A stretch of 64,000 bases of DNA from Hyparrhenia diplandra (taxonomy: Eukaryota > Streptophyta > Magnoliopsida > Poales > Poaceae): contig JADLZK010006498.1 of assembly GCA_015847255.1 (NCBI GenBank), positions 248,001 to 312,000 on the forward strand. The letters are read 5' to 3'. Positions 33,851-46,250 of this stretch are shown piece by piece; position 1 is the stretch's first letter; each line of letters begins with the position of its first letter. The translations under genes and the position numbers were made by a program. The notes beneath the pieces are model-generated. The model had not been told where the DNA came from. It did not search any database and saw nothing but the letters and a program-made list of their open reading frames with translations.

Positions 33851-36800
33851 TTCTCTCTTTTTTTTTTTAGATACAACCCAAATCTTTTTGTAAAAATTTT
33901 TGAGAGATATATAAGTAATGGAGCTTCTGTAAGATATTAGCTAGCAATGTGTGAGTGAATGGGTGTAGGGAATATTTTTGGTTGTTCTCTCCCAGGGTAG
34001 GAATAGAATATTTTTGGTGAATATTTGGTGGATGCTTTGTGGATGCGTACTTCTAGAGTAGAAGTAGCATAAATGAAAGTGGATAGAGTGGAGTGGAATA
34101 GAGTGTGCATGATCAGCATGACAAGTTTCTAAGGGTCGATAAAGATTGAACAAACTCAATGCAAAGCAAGCAGCCTATATATATGTCAAAAGGTTTTCCA
34201 AATCTAGGGAGCATGTATATATGGCTGTGGTAGGAGGTTCAACACTCTTGTCATAGGGAACTTATCATGTGCACTTTAATTTTCAAAAGATAAATCTCGA
34301 GAAATCTAGTATCACTAGGAGTAAGATAGTAGCTCGGACTCTCATATATCATATCCGTCAATTACCTAAACTTGAGCAAGCATTTGCTACCCACGGGTTT
34401 TAGGTTGAGCAAATCTCAAGTTAAAACAACTGCATTTAAAAACTCGAGAGAAATTAAGCTTGAAAGGTAGGTACTTGAAAGAAATTAGGGACGGAGACAA
34501 CTATTCATCATCTCCAAAGCTAGAGATTATCTTGAGTTTATTTTATTCTCACACTCTAATATAGACTCTTAATAAAGACTACATAGACTCTTTTTATTTG
34601 ATTTCCTTAATTATGCATCTTTTTATTTCTTTCTAATAAAACAAACATATCTAGCTAGTAGTAAATAAGATAAAGAGATACTTATACGGATACATGGGGT
34701 TGCACTCCCCCAAGCTGGATGTTGACATAGTCTTCGATGTTCTTGATGGTTGGAAGTAGAGGTAGATAGTGATGGTGGCTAATTGATCTTCTTTAATGCT
34801 TTGGACACCATGTGTGTCATGTCTCTCTTCCTTAAAATCCTCTGCTTGAACTCAAATAGACAACAAAACTAGTGAAACTTGATTAAGCATTAGGGGTTAG
34901 CCATGTTGGTTCTTATTGCCAAAGATTAGGATTATTCCTTTTAAGACAGGTTGTTCAAAGCACCAAAAATATTTTTTGGATTTTCTATGCAAATAAGGAT
35001 GATGATGCATGCAAATTTATTTTTTTTTTATGCCACCACAAGTAAATATCCTTGTGGGTTGTTACACACCACAAAATTACTCACATGGGGCTTAGAGTTT
35101 TCATGTCTATGCAACAAACAAATATTTACTTTTTTCTTTTCTAATGCAAGGTTAGTAAAATAAATATGCTAAAGGAAAATGATTACGCAATGCAAGGAAA
35201 TAAATATGGATAACTACCGATCTTACCTTTTTCGGCGAGGGTTCGGTGTTTTAAGTTCTACGAACGAGACTTCTTACCTTGTTGTTTCCTTGAGTGTATT
35301 ATCGATCTTGACAGTCATGCTCCTTGAGATGGTGAAGGACAACGTCACCCTTGTTCTTTGGTGCTCTTATGAGTTGGAGTGAAGCGTAAGCGGCTTCTTG
35401 TTTAGTGTGCATGCACATAGGACATTCACTTGTTGAATTCTAGAGAGACTGGTAGGCTTCTCCACCATTTTGCTCAAAGTGTGTCACCTTGCAAAGTCAT
35501 GGTAGAGATCAAGTGCATGGGCTACATTTGGTGGGAAAACACCAACGTAACCGAAACTTCATTCATTCTTCTCTAACCATAGGCACATCAAACAAGATAG
35601 AGTTGATTTATTATACACTTTTCTTAAACCTAACTTGGGTGACAAGATTAGAAGATTGAGCATGATTGTTTGTGATTAAAACATTGGCAAATTAAATCAA
35701 GCTCGTTGACTCTTGGAGGGTTTCCTTATCTAAACACCAAAGGCATGATTATGATTATGTTCTTCCAAAACAAGGTAAGCAATATTACGTCTAACAAGAT
35801 GAGGACTAAGAGAAATGGTGGTAGGAACAACTAAAGAAACAAAACATGTTGAGCTAATGAAGATGGATCAAGCAAAGGTGTTGCTCTAACATGTTTGACT
35901 CTTTGTTTATAAACACTCCATAGTTAAGGAAAGCTTATTTATTGACAACTTACCTCAAGATGTTACCTTAATTGTTGGAGCATTCAAGACCGTAACACCT
36001 CGTGGTGGATCTTTCCATACGCTTGAAGCTTTCCTTATTTGGCCTCTTGTGTATCTTGTTCCTCACTTGTCTCCTTTATTGCATCGTTCTTTATTTCTTA
36101 TCTTTTAATTGGGCTTAGACCTTTTAGCTCCTCTCGATGATTTTATTCTCGCAATATTAGTTGACAGATGATGCCGAAGGAATACAAAGTAATCAGTAAA
36201 TAAGGGTATAACTGTCATGGAGCTAAAGGTTATTTTTATGCCGAGAAGAAGTTTTGATTGGATATTTTAATTAGCAAGTGCTCACTATTACTTTTTTTCT
36301 CTAGTGGAAAATTTTATTATCTTAAGTTTGATTTTTATGAATGACATCTATTAACCATTCAAACTTTAGAGAGATAAAGTAATTGTGAGTAAGGGGATTA
36401 CAAACCCGGCATGTCGCGAGTGATGGGAGCTTGAGTAGAGGAAGAGTAATGTCGCATGATCTTTAGAAGAGTTGACCTTCCTCCCCATGCTTGAGCCTTC
36501 TGTCACTCGGCACTTCAAGTGTGAATCTTTGGACCGTCCCTAATCGTGTGTTGCAATCACCATGTCCTTAGGCGTTGTTCATCCTTTGTTTTTGTAAGGT
36601 TAGTGACAAAGAATACCCGAAGGAACTTGTCCTAGGAACATGTTACTTTTTACCATGAGCCATCATGTGCTCGGATATATATATTATTTTTATTTCTTTA
36701 GAACATAAGACAAAAGTTGTATATAAATTTGTGTTTTATACTTACCTGTCTTTGATGTTCTTATAACCCATTGCCTTGTACATCCACTTCTTTAGAGTGA

Positions 36801-38041
36801 TTACTTTTCTAGATCGTGTTGTATGAAACTTTTCTTTATTGAATGGACATAGCACGAGATCCTTTTACGCAAAATATTAGTGGACACATACCCAGAAGGA
36901 ATACAACATGGTTGAATCGGGGTTGTTGTCCAAAGTTCATAAGATCTCATCTATGCTAATGAAAAAGGTGGTTCTTTGATTACTCTTAGCACGATTTTAT
37001 TTATCAAGTCTTATAACTCATTTTGTTTTGTGGTTTGCACTCTAGCACGTGGATCAAGGCAAAGGTAACTTGTAGCAAAAAGCGAGTGAATGATATTTGA
37101 TACTTACAATTCTTCCATCAATGATGAATGAGCCGTGTCTTTTGCACAAGGTTGGAGTTCATCATATGCCTTGCTTTATCTCTAATCTGAATTCATCTCT
37201 TGACTTACCCGAATTGGATTTGAGAGTTTTACGCATGGGTTAGTCCAACAAAATATCCAATGTCTACACAAGAAATTCTTAGTTCAATAACCAAACTAGA
37301 CTCCATGTCTAATTTAATTAAGGAAGATATTTTATCCTAAGCACCACGCTTAATTTAAAAGCCTTTGGAAACGCCCAATGGTAGCACTTCCAAACCAAAA
37401 CTCACTATAGCAAACAAAGGTAACATCAAAGCACTATAGAGATTTACTCAAATAGTGATGAAAGAGCATGATCATGGTGAGGATTTTTTTTAGCTATATG
37501 GATGGATGTATGCAAAGGAATTAATCATGCAATGAATCTACTATGAGAAAACATAAACTAAGTGGAGAGAATGCATGAGTTGATCAAGTAAACATGCAAT
37601 GCAATGCAAGAAATTAAATGATAACTACTCAATCAATTTATAGTCTCACCTTTTAATCATACTTACCATTGTATGCGGCTTCTACGCACGTCACTTGAGA
37701 TGTGTTCATTGAATTCTTGTGACAACGACTTCTTCTTTAATCTATACATGGTTAGAATAATATACATTTAAATACATACCTTGAGATAGCGGGGTTCCAA
37801 TGTGTGATGAATCTTGAATGATCGAGGCACCACGGGTTCTTCAATCTTTCTTCTTTTCTTTCCTTATCTTGTGGAATCTTGTCGGAAGGTCGCAACAACA
37901 TCTTTTGTCTGTCTATTCCACAACTCAATGTAACAAGGGTAATCCTACTAAAGCTAGTGATACACTAAATTAGCGTATTATCATGATCATCATTAGAATC
38001 TTTAGGCCAATTTGCTTCCACGGCAACGGCGCCAAAAAGCT
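33851..38041 (-). other. Non-coding interior and 5' leader of the large retroelement
   Basis: More than 4 kb of AT-rich DNA without a recognisable gag-pol domain on either strand. Diverged internal duplications are visible: ATATTAGTNGACA followed by GAAGGAATACAA at 36155 and 36870, and ATGCAATGCAAGAAA-type text near 35195 and 37600. On the minus strand it begins with the primer site at 38024-38034. The content fits a LARD-like, protein-dependent element. Confidence 0.6.
38024..38034 (-). other. Primer-binding site of the large retroelement
   Basis: TGGCGCCGTTG on the minus strand, 7 bases from the LTR edge. This is the common primer site of grass gypsy-type elements and shows leftward transcription. 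Confidence 0.7.
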
Positions 38042-39476
38042 TGTTGGCATTTGTTAAGTGCTAAAAAGAATATAAAGGATTTCGCAGCGCACGTAACACC
38101 TACCATTGTAGCTTTTTTCGAGGATGAGTATTCTAGAGTATCGTATCCACGGGGAAGCTTTGGCTAAAGAATCTAATAAGTCACAATCATGCATCTACTA
38201 ACTTAGCAAACCACTAGACTATAATGAGAAAGTAATTGTTAAAGGATCAAAGCATAAAATAATAAACTACCTAAGATGTCAAAGAATAATTAAACTAAAA
38301 GAGGTCAAAGGAAGAGATCAAGGTTCCGGGTATCTCTATTACTTAGGTTCTATGATAGCAATTATACTAATGCACTTTGGAGCGGCCAGATCCGTCCCAT
38401 CTCTCGAAAAAAGGCGGGAAGAAAATAAATGGGAGAAGGTCGCCAAAAGCTCTCTTAAACATCAATCCGAACGTGGTGGACTACAAAGGCCTTTACTGAG
38501 CTGTCACCCCAGGGCTACCACAACTATCAGGTGGGATTGGGCGCAATCTCGGGTAACCTATAGCCTAGACACCAAGTCTACACTATCGATTACTACTCTA
38601 ATCACATATGATAATTAGAGCACTCAATACGAGCGAAGATCCCATGCAATAGCATAACAACTATACTTAACCACATATATGAAAGTCATAGAAGTAAATA
38701 GAGAAGATAAATATATGAATCATAAGTCTTCCAAAGATAAGATATAAAACATACCAAACTCGTGAGACATCTCCGAGAACCAAAGTATAGTTCAGCTCTC
38801 CTTTACTCTTGATTAGATCTAAGTTAGATCTAATCTAGTTCTAATTACATAGCTAATCTATCTCTAATTATATGACTAATCTTCCTCTAATCTACTTCTA
38901 ATTCACTAATCTCAGAGAGAAGTTATCCTTACATTGGGACACCTCTACAACCGAGTTAACGAATAGAATAAGATAGAATGAATTAGGGTTTCACCCGGGG
39001 TCAGGGGGTCTTCTTATATAGGCCTTGGCAATGAATGATAGCCCTTGGATCAAACCGACCTTGGCAGCGGTGTAGATACAACCTCAATGTCGGTGGTAAA
39101 CCGCCATAGAAAGGAGAGGATGACAGGTGGGACCCACCGGCGGCCGGCCTAAAATGGGCTTTGGGCGGTCGCCCGCTGGCCCCGCCTCTCCTCGGCCTCC
39201 GGTTCCTTCCGGTGTTCTCCGGTACTTTCTAGAATGTTTTAGTCCACTTTTCGGATTGAGTTGCTTCACGGTCAAGTCTTATCATCATATGTCTTGTATA
39301 CTCTGGAACTTTCTCCATCTTTCTCTGTATTTATCTGTTAAGTCCCTAGAAATATATAAATCACCAAAGCTCGTGGAATTATGTTAGTAAAACCCCTAGT
39401 CTATGTTGATATTCATTTTACGCCCTTATTTCATGTTTAGTTGACTATTAATATTATACTATAACAGGTGTCAACA
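38042..39476 (-). repeat. 5' LTR of the large retroelement
   Basis: Second long LTR copy (1435 bases), beginning TGTTGGCATTTG and ending GTGTCAACA on the plus strand. The minus-strand TATA-type box lies near 39013. Comparison with 18619-20038 shows mainly small substitutions and one-base indels. Confidence 0.9.
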
Positions 39477-39936
39477 GGGGGTAGCGACGAACTGCAGGGG
39501 AAGTGCGGCGGTGAACGGCGTCGCCTAGAATCGCGTGAGGAAGGAAGCTGTGTCGGGCTCCTATGTATGCGCGGACGCGGATAGGGAAGGGAACGGTGAG
39601 TAAAGAAAGCAAACGGTTGGAGGTGTGTAATGGATGGCAAAGGTGGGTAATTACCTTCCAACTCCATGTCTAGTTCTATTTCAGGCGGTTTTTAAAGCTA
39701 GGAAGGAGGTACTCCAATAACTCCATGAAAATGAGTTGGGCTGCTCCAGGATTTTTTAGAGTCGGGGTGTTTGGCTAGCTCCACCCAACGCTACGCTGGA
39801 GTTCGGCTCTAGAGCCATGCCACACACCCCCTAAGTTTAGGGTTTTATTAAGTCTCTCTTGTACTCTATATATATCTTTGTACCCCTTTGGGCCTCAATA
39901 TTATCAATTTAATTGAGTCATTCTTCATTTGTAACA

Positions 39937-40092
39937 TGGTATCAAAGCTCTAGGTCTAAGATCCGTGATCGCCACCCTTCCCTCTCTGCTTGTCCCCCAA
40001 GCAGATCACCTCTACTCCTCCCGGGCGGCCTCGTCGATGATCTTCTATTTTTCCCTTTTCATTTCATTGCGTCTCAGTCATGCACAAGCGTG
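39937..40092 (+). other. Copia primer site and leader
   Basis: TGGTATCAAAGC directly follows the copia 5' LTR and matches the tRNA-Met-type primer site of plant copia elements. The next 140 bases are leader-like, then a solo LTR interrupts. Confidence 0.7.
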
Positions 40093-41815
40093 TGAAGATC
40101 TCTAGTTTGGTTTTGGATAATTAGTGACACTCAAGGACTAATCTCTCGATGCTAAGTGTTTGATTAGATTGGAGATTGGTCGTGTCAAGATTGGAGCATG
40201 GTGATCATGGATGATGGATCGAGGTGATCCAAAAGGTGATCGAGCTTCCAACTTGGACAAGTTTGGAGATCATTTGAGCCCAAGGCGAAGGTATAACCAT
40301 AGGGCCTTTTGATTTTACACTCAAGACACCATAGAGGGAGTGTGAGTGATTATAGGATCGATAAGCCGCACTATAAAGAGGGAAGCTTATCGTACATATC
40401 GGTCCTCCGATTGCCTTTAGGTTCAAAATTCATATGCATGCATTCTAACCTAAAGAGCTAACTCCGCACTTGACGAAAATGGTTTCGAAAATGCTAACAC
40501 ATGGTGTCGGGGTGTTCTTCGGCGTGTCGGCAACAAGAAACAAGTGACGAAAGCCGGTTTGGAGCAAAGGCGAAGGATCGGCAACACAACGACAAAATTT
40601 CGGCCAGGCGGCGGACGCATGCACCGGAAGTCGTGGGCCGGACGCGCGCTCTCGGCCGGACGCTCCGGTGGATGAGTCCGGTCAAAGTTCCGATAAGCAC
40701 GTTTTCGGGGGTCGATCTCGGGGATTAACCGGACGCATGCACGGACGCATGGTTCCACGACCCGGACGCATGCGGGATTCTATTTTTGGGTAGGTTGGGT
40801 TTGTCGGTTCGGAGGACTCATCGACTGCACTCATGGACGCCCAGTCCGGTCGGCGTGTCCGGTCGGCCGAAGAATTGCATGTTCCTCCCCAACGGCTCCA
40901 TTTCGTGGTGAAGCCTATTTATACCCCTTTGGCCGATCATTGCTCTCTCTTGGTCATTTGAATCATCCCTAACTTCCTAGAGTTGAGTAACAAGCCTCTT
41001 CCTCTCTCATTCTTGATTGTGAGCTTCATTCTTGAGAGAAGAATTGATCCGGGTGCATTTGCATCGAGTTCTTGCATCTAGAGGCACTTGGGGATCGTTG
41101 TGAGCCGGTTGGTTTCCGTTTCTCTTGGAGACACCGCTCCTAGCCGGCTTGGTGATTTGGTGGAGTTGTTGGCAAGAAAAGGAGATTGTTCTTGGCCACC
41201 TTCGGGTTGATTTGTGAGAGGATCACGCACTCCTCGTCGGGAAGACAAAGTGCAAGGAATACATTGCTCGTGTCTTGGGTACTTCACCTGTGAGTGGTGT
41301 GTTGAGGCTAGCAAGGGCACTGCCTAGCTCAAACACCATCCTTGTGGTGGTCAGCACAACCGGAGACTAGCTTGTCGGTGTACAAGTGAACTCCGGGTCA
41401 ACACATCGACGTGTTCATTGTCTTGGTGATTGGTTCATCATCTCTTTGTGTTGATTGTTCATTCATCTTCCCGGTGATTGGTTCATTGCCTCTACACATC
41501 GGTATATCGAGCTCTACCTATTGCATTTACATTCCTAGCTTTTATTGTGTAGAGAGCTAGCCTTGCTTGTGTAGAATTGTTCTTGCTAGCCTAAGGATCA
41601 TATTTAGGATTGCTCACTAGTTAGAGTAGTGACATAGCCCTTGATTGACATAGAGATCATAGCATATTGTTAGAATTGTCACTAGAGGCTTGCAAGACAA
41701 TAGAGCTAGTGCAAACCGCGATTACGCTTGTTGTTATACTAATCGGTTTGTTAATTGAGCTTGTAGAAAAATTTTATAGGCTATTCACCCCCTCTAGCCA
41801 TCTAGGACCTTGGGT
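40093..41815 (+). mobile_element. Solo LTR, SIRE/Maximus-like
   Basis: Starts TGAAGATCTCTAGTTTGG and ends shortly after CTATTCACCCCCTCTAG, the usual start and end wording of SIRE-type copia LTRs. GCGTG flanks both sides (40088-40092 and 41816-41820). The expected CA terminus has decayed. No interior remains, so it arose by LTR-LTR recombination. Confidence 0.6.
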
Positions 41816-42363
41816 GCGTGGTGTCACTAGCGGCGGCGCGGCGCCATTCGCATGCCGTCCTCCCCATTCCTGGTCCCTCATCGATTGGTGTTGAGGTCCG
41901 CTGCTCCAATGCTCGCTTGCCTGTGTGTCTCTCCCATCGCATTGTTCCTAGCTGCGGTGGTCCTACGTTACCGCGTGTGCTTATTCTACTGATGCTTGCT
42001 CTGTTCTGAAATATCCCTCTGTTGTTATCTTTCCTACTGCTTGCATTCCTGCTGCTTGCTGCTCCTAGTATATTGAGGCCATTTTCTTTTCTTAAGTTCA
42101 TCTGTTGCATTTGAGTCCATCCAAATCCAGTTCCATCCATTATAATTCGTCAAGCCGTGTGTCCACATATTTTGTCTATCAGCCAAACTTTTTCTTTTTC
42201 TTTTTCATGGATAGCCGAGTCTCGTCGATTTTGCTAACCATCATCATCGATTGTTGATCGACAATGCCCTACGTCTTGGTCCCTTTCGAGCCATTTTGCT
42301 CCATGTCATGATGAATGGCCTTCTTTTTGTCGTCATCACCATTCTATCTTACCGCTTGCCATT
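41816..42363 (+). other. Copia interior, non-coding
   Basis: Interior of the small copia element between two solo LTRs. From about 42044 it parallels 1409-1730. No protein domain is seen. Confidence 0.6.
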
Positions 42364-44152
42364 TGTGGTATGCCATATAGCATAATTTTATTAGCCAACT
42401 AAACATGAAATAAGGGCTTAGAATGAACATCAACATAAGTCTAGGGGTCCAACTAACATATTTCTACGAGTTTTGGTATTCCATGACTTTGCGAGGACTG
42501 AAGCAGATAAAAGCAGATAAGAACGGTGAGAAACCTAAGAGTTTGCATCCCATACGATGACAAGACTTGACCGTGAGGCAACTCAACCCAAAAAGTGGAC
42601 TAAAACATTCTAGAAGACACCAGGAGGAAGGAGATATCGTTGTGATCCTGGGCCCTGGCGATCGCCAGGGGCCCATTATCGGGCGACCGCCGTGTGGGTC
42701 CTACTGTGCCGCCTCTCCTTTCTATGGCGGTTTACCACCGTCATTGAGGTTGCATCTATACCGTTGTTCAAGGTCGGTTTGATCCAAGGGTCCCCTGTTC
42801 ATCGTCGATGGCTATATAAGAAGACCACTCGACCCCGGGCAAAACCCTAATTCATTCTAATTCATACCGAATTCGGTCTAACTCATTCTCGAGTTCATTA
42901 CTCTCAACCAAGTCTAGATCCTAAGCGGTTCATCATATTAGAAGTAGTTAGCTACCTAGTTAGCTCTAGAGGAAGTCAAGCTTGCCTTGGATTCCGATAG
43001 TCAAGTAGCGGGGCCGAGCTTCTTGTGGCTTCTCTCTTGTATCCAATCTGTAAGTATATTTGTTGGAATAAAATTGCTATGACTTTGTTCTATTTAATGA
43101 TTATATTCTTAGTGATATGTATCCATGCTTGCTATGATTATATATCTAGTTTAGTAAGTTTGTCTTATATTTTATGCATGGAGTCATATAGCATCCACTT
43201 AGATGATCACTTAGTGGGTGGTGAGCAATGTGTAAACGTGATGTTTATACAACGTTTACCTGCGCGATCGCACCCTACATTCGGGTCGTGTGGTAGATCG
43301 CGGGAGTGTGAGTCTGTTGAGTCCTTTGGAGTCCACCCCGAATGATAGGCCAAGTTGAGCCATAATTACGGTGATGATCAAGTTTAGTCCTTGATTGTCA
43401 TTGGTAATGCTTACCATATATAGATGTATTGCAACCTTGCCATGATAGCTAGATGTAATTGTACTAATTGTAATATTCATTGACATATGATTATGAGTGA
43501 CTTAGGAATATTCTTTCTATTCTTTTCTGTACCATGTTAATAGCTCATATGATACTAGTGGCATACCATGATCTTAGACTTGGGTAGTTATCATTTACTA
43601 TTCATTTATCTTTATTTATGTGACTTATCCTGTTATGAGTATTGTTGGAGGCATATGGTTACTCTGCATTATACAACTGCAAGTGAATCTCAAGTGATCT
43701 CAAGTTAACTTATGCATTAGACATAGCTATCTCTCTTACTTTCCATAGACTACCCCTTACCTGTGGTAAAATACAAATACGATACCTAGATAGACTCCCG
43801 GTGAAGTGCTACAATGGTATTTCTATCTGTGCGCTTGCAGATATCATGTTCATCTTTTATCAAGGCATATCAAGAATACCATACCCGCATTTCTTAGAGT
43901 GTTATTGTTAGGGTGACAGACTAGTATGTAGGTAATGCCTAGAAATGAGTGGTATACCTTTTGTATATATCCTTAGTGAGATTAACTCCACTATGGATAA
44001 TGGTGCTGAGATTACACCCCACAACTAACACCACCTAACTCCGCCTTTGTTGGATCGTGAGATTAACTCCATATCCAAGCTGACAAATTATGATAGATAG
44101 CATGTACATTTCTTTCGCCTTCCTAATTTGGATCGTGTTAGAAATGTCAACA
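42364..44152 (+). mobile_element. Solo LTR related to the 1.4-kb LTR family
   Basis: CCATT is duplicated at 42359-42363 and 44153-44157, and the block begins TGTGGTATGCC and ends GTCAACA. TATATAAGAAGACC near 42812 gives plus orientation. Its first 150 bases parallel the reverse complement of the LTR end at 39330-39476, so it belongs to a sister family. The uninterrupted copia copy at about 1715-1735 shows the empty site. Confidence 0.75.
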
Positions 44153-44492
44153 CCATTTTGTAGCAGTAGTCACTCTATTCTTTATTTGGCTTGATTTGAC
44201 ACATCTCACTATTCTCGTCGAGTTAAAAGTCTCCAAAGCAAGGCTCATGTTCGAGGATTCGACGTCATTTGGTTTGTGAAGACTTGTGGTATTTGCTAAC
44301 GTACTGGTTTGTGATGGCAGTACCCACTTGTGGAGGAGATCATTTCATCGACATTGTTCAAGAGTTGCACGCTTCGACGACATCTTTTAGTTTGGATTTT
44401 AGATGTAATTCGTTTTCTTTTTTTAGGTCTAGTGGGTAGTGCCAGCTCTGCAAATGCAACGCCATTGCATTCACGTTGCATTTGAGAGGGGG

Positions 44493-44650
44493 TGTTAAGG
44501 TGTACTAGTCAAAGGGTATTGTGTCATCTCCTAAGTTTAGGGTTTTACTAAGTCTCTCTTGTACTCTATATATTGTACCCTATATATTGTATTGTACCCC
44601 TTTGGGCCTCAATATTATAAATTCAATTGAGTCATTCTTCATTTGTAACA
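44493..44650 (+). repeat. 3' LTR of the small copia element
   Basis: Complete 158-base LTR, TGTTAAGG to TTTGTAACA, preceded by the polypurine tract. It contains a duplicated TATATATTGTA motif not present in the other copies. Confidence 0.85.
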
Positions 44651-44811
44651 AAGTCAACTAAGTACCATTAGATTCTTCATTACTTATATTTTTATTGTAT
44701 ATCTATTTGATGTCACAAATTATTATAGTTTTTCTATAACTTTGATCAAACTTTAAAAACTTTGACACTTCCAAAATTATTGGAATGCCTCATAATATGG
44801 AATGGAGAGAG

Positions 44812-45103
44812 TATATAACAAATAAAACTGGGGATGGTGCTCCACTTGCTTCGTAACCATGCCTTTATGGATCAACGAAGATGGCTAAAAAGCTCACTCT
44901 GCTATGTCACCAAAAGCATGAAGGAGCCAGCAAGGATGATATCATGCATGTTTCCAGGCTCCAGCACCCTCCTGGAACATCACGACCCTGCAGGTGTTCA
45001 TGTCAACAATTCAATCAAAGAGGAAATGTTCTTGCTGATCCTTCAGGTCATGATAACAGTTGCATTGAGTCATTCTTCATTTGTAACAAAGTCAAATAAT
45101 TAA
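44812..45103 (+). other. Unassigned block ending in a copied LTR junction
   Basis: About 250 bases of unknown origin with open frames but no recognised domain, ending with a 32-base exact copy (45064-45095) of the copia LTR end plus adjacent Stowaway sequence from 44626-44657. Confidence 0.6.
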
Positions 45104-46250
45104 TAAGTCATAAAATGAACAAAACTAAGACTTCTTTTTGGTGCGACATTGGTTTTGGTACTTCCATCTGCCCCCTCCCTAGCGATACCGCATCATCCTA
45201 ATATAGGAGGTGGAAGGGTGCGATCCCCAATTAGAGGAGAAAAATAGAAAATAAATTTATGGGTAACAAATATAGAAGGGGAATCACATTCGACCCCAAA
45301 TCGTATGATGACTACGGCATGCGAAAGCCCAGATCCCGCATGATGATTTCTCTTGGCTAAAAAAATAACAAAAAGAGGCAATCAATGGCATGCACTTGGA
45401 GTTTCAAAAAAGAATTGCATGCACTTGGCAGTTTCTTTTTCTCGGCTAAAAAAAAGCAACAAAGGAGACAATCAATCGCATGCACTTGGCTGTTTCCATG
45501 AAGATAACAACACAGCCATAACCACGACACCGACTTGATCCGAGAATCCCGCGACGACCTTGCCACAACCGTGCACGCCACCTGTCGTCGTCATCGTGGG
45601 CATGGAGCCTTCTACACTCGGACTCCACAATCATGAGTCCATGACCAGTACACTTCTCCATGACCTCGTCATGATCCGAGAACCCCTGCGATGTACACTG
45701 GCTTGATCCGAGAAGCCTGCATTGACCTCGCCATGACCGAGATGTACTCCACCGCTACGATGCATCCGACCGAGTGGACGGAGACGTCATAGGTCTGGCA
45801 TAGGAAGGGGTCAGCGATGGGCAGAGCCACCGTGCCCACCACCGCATGCAGCCATCGCTGCGCGGCGCCTGCTGCCTTCCCAGTGCTCGCCATTTTGGCG
45901 AACAATTCTCTTCGCTGGTTCCCACAGTTATGATCAGGGTTTTGCGCATTTCTTGGGGTTTCAATTAGGTGGTACTCCTATACTCAATTTTTCTGTAGGG
46001 TCATGTGTGCTTATGATGTATTTAGTTCTTGATCTCAAAAATTGTATCTAGAACATAGTTGGGTTCGCAAGTAAGGGCACCATTGCTCTAAAAGAGGTGA
46101 TTTTTTCTCTTTTGACATGTTTTTGATTTTTATTAAGAACCATTGTCTATTACTATTTATTAGTTCATTTTCCTAAACAACATCTTCTTTTCATGGGTTC
46201 TATTTATGTAAGCGATTTCTTATGTCCTTTGTTGCAATGACAGAGCATGC
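45104..46250. other. Unassigned intergenic stretch
   Basis: Contains near-duplicate phrases (AATCAATGGCATGCACTTGG at 45378 and AATCAATCGCATGCACTTGG at 45470) and a GC-richer patch at 45520-45900 with short minus-strand frames of no known domain. Confidence 0.35.

Larger units (their letters stand above)
18619..39476 (-). mobile_element. Large LTR retroelement without visible gag-pol, carrying host-gene DNA
   Basis: Two near-identical LTRs of about 1.42 kb lie 18 kb apart in the same orientation, with GGGGG directly outside each (18614-18618 and 39477-39481). On the minus strand a TGGCGCCGTTG primer site (38024-38034) lies 7 bases inside the 5' LTR and a polypurine tract (GCTTGGGGGAACT) abuts the 3' LTR at 20039, fixing transcription as leftward. 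No gag, protease, reverse transcriptase or integrase was recognised between them. The interior instead holds KH-gene, repeat-array and oxidase-exon sequence plus a hAT-like element. The G-only target duplication is low-complexity and so weaker proof than usual. Confidence 0.75.
18356..39831. mobile_element. Tourist-like (PIF/Harbinger) MITE in the copia 5' LTR
   Basis: The left end GGGACTGTTTGGCATGGCTC and the reverse complement of the right end GGGGGTGTGTGGCATGGCTC are inverted repeats. TAA flanks both sides (18353-18355 and 39832-39834), the expected 3-bp duplication. The two pieces (about 260 and 350 bases) are non-coding and are separated by the LTR retroelement at 18619-39476. Confidence 0.7.
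18313..44650 (+). mobile_element. Non-autonomous copia-type LTR element, interrupted
   Basis: The 5' LTR starts TGTTAAGG at 18313, is split by a MITE at 18356-39831 and resumes to end at 39936 in TTTGTAACA. The 3' LTR is 44493-44650. A tRNA-Met-type primer site TGGTATCAAAGC sits at 39937-39948 and a polypurine tract GAGAGGGGG just before 44493. Flanks are ATGTC and AAGTC, a 5-bp duplication with one mismatch. No gag-pol domain is visible, so it relied on proteins from another element. Its interior was later hit by two solo LTR insertions. A related fragment lies at 1409-2150. Confidence 0.8.
18209..44811. mobile_element. Stowaway MITE split by a 26-kb nest
   Basis: Left terminus CTCCCTCCATCCCAAATTAT (18209) and right terminus, reverse complemented from 44811, CTCTCTCCATTCCATATTAT are inverted repeats of Stowaway type. 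TA lies outside each (18207-18208 and 44812-44813). Only about 100 bases of the MITE remain on the left and 160 on the right. All the rest is later insertions. This is the outermost layer of the nest. Confidence 0.75.
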
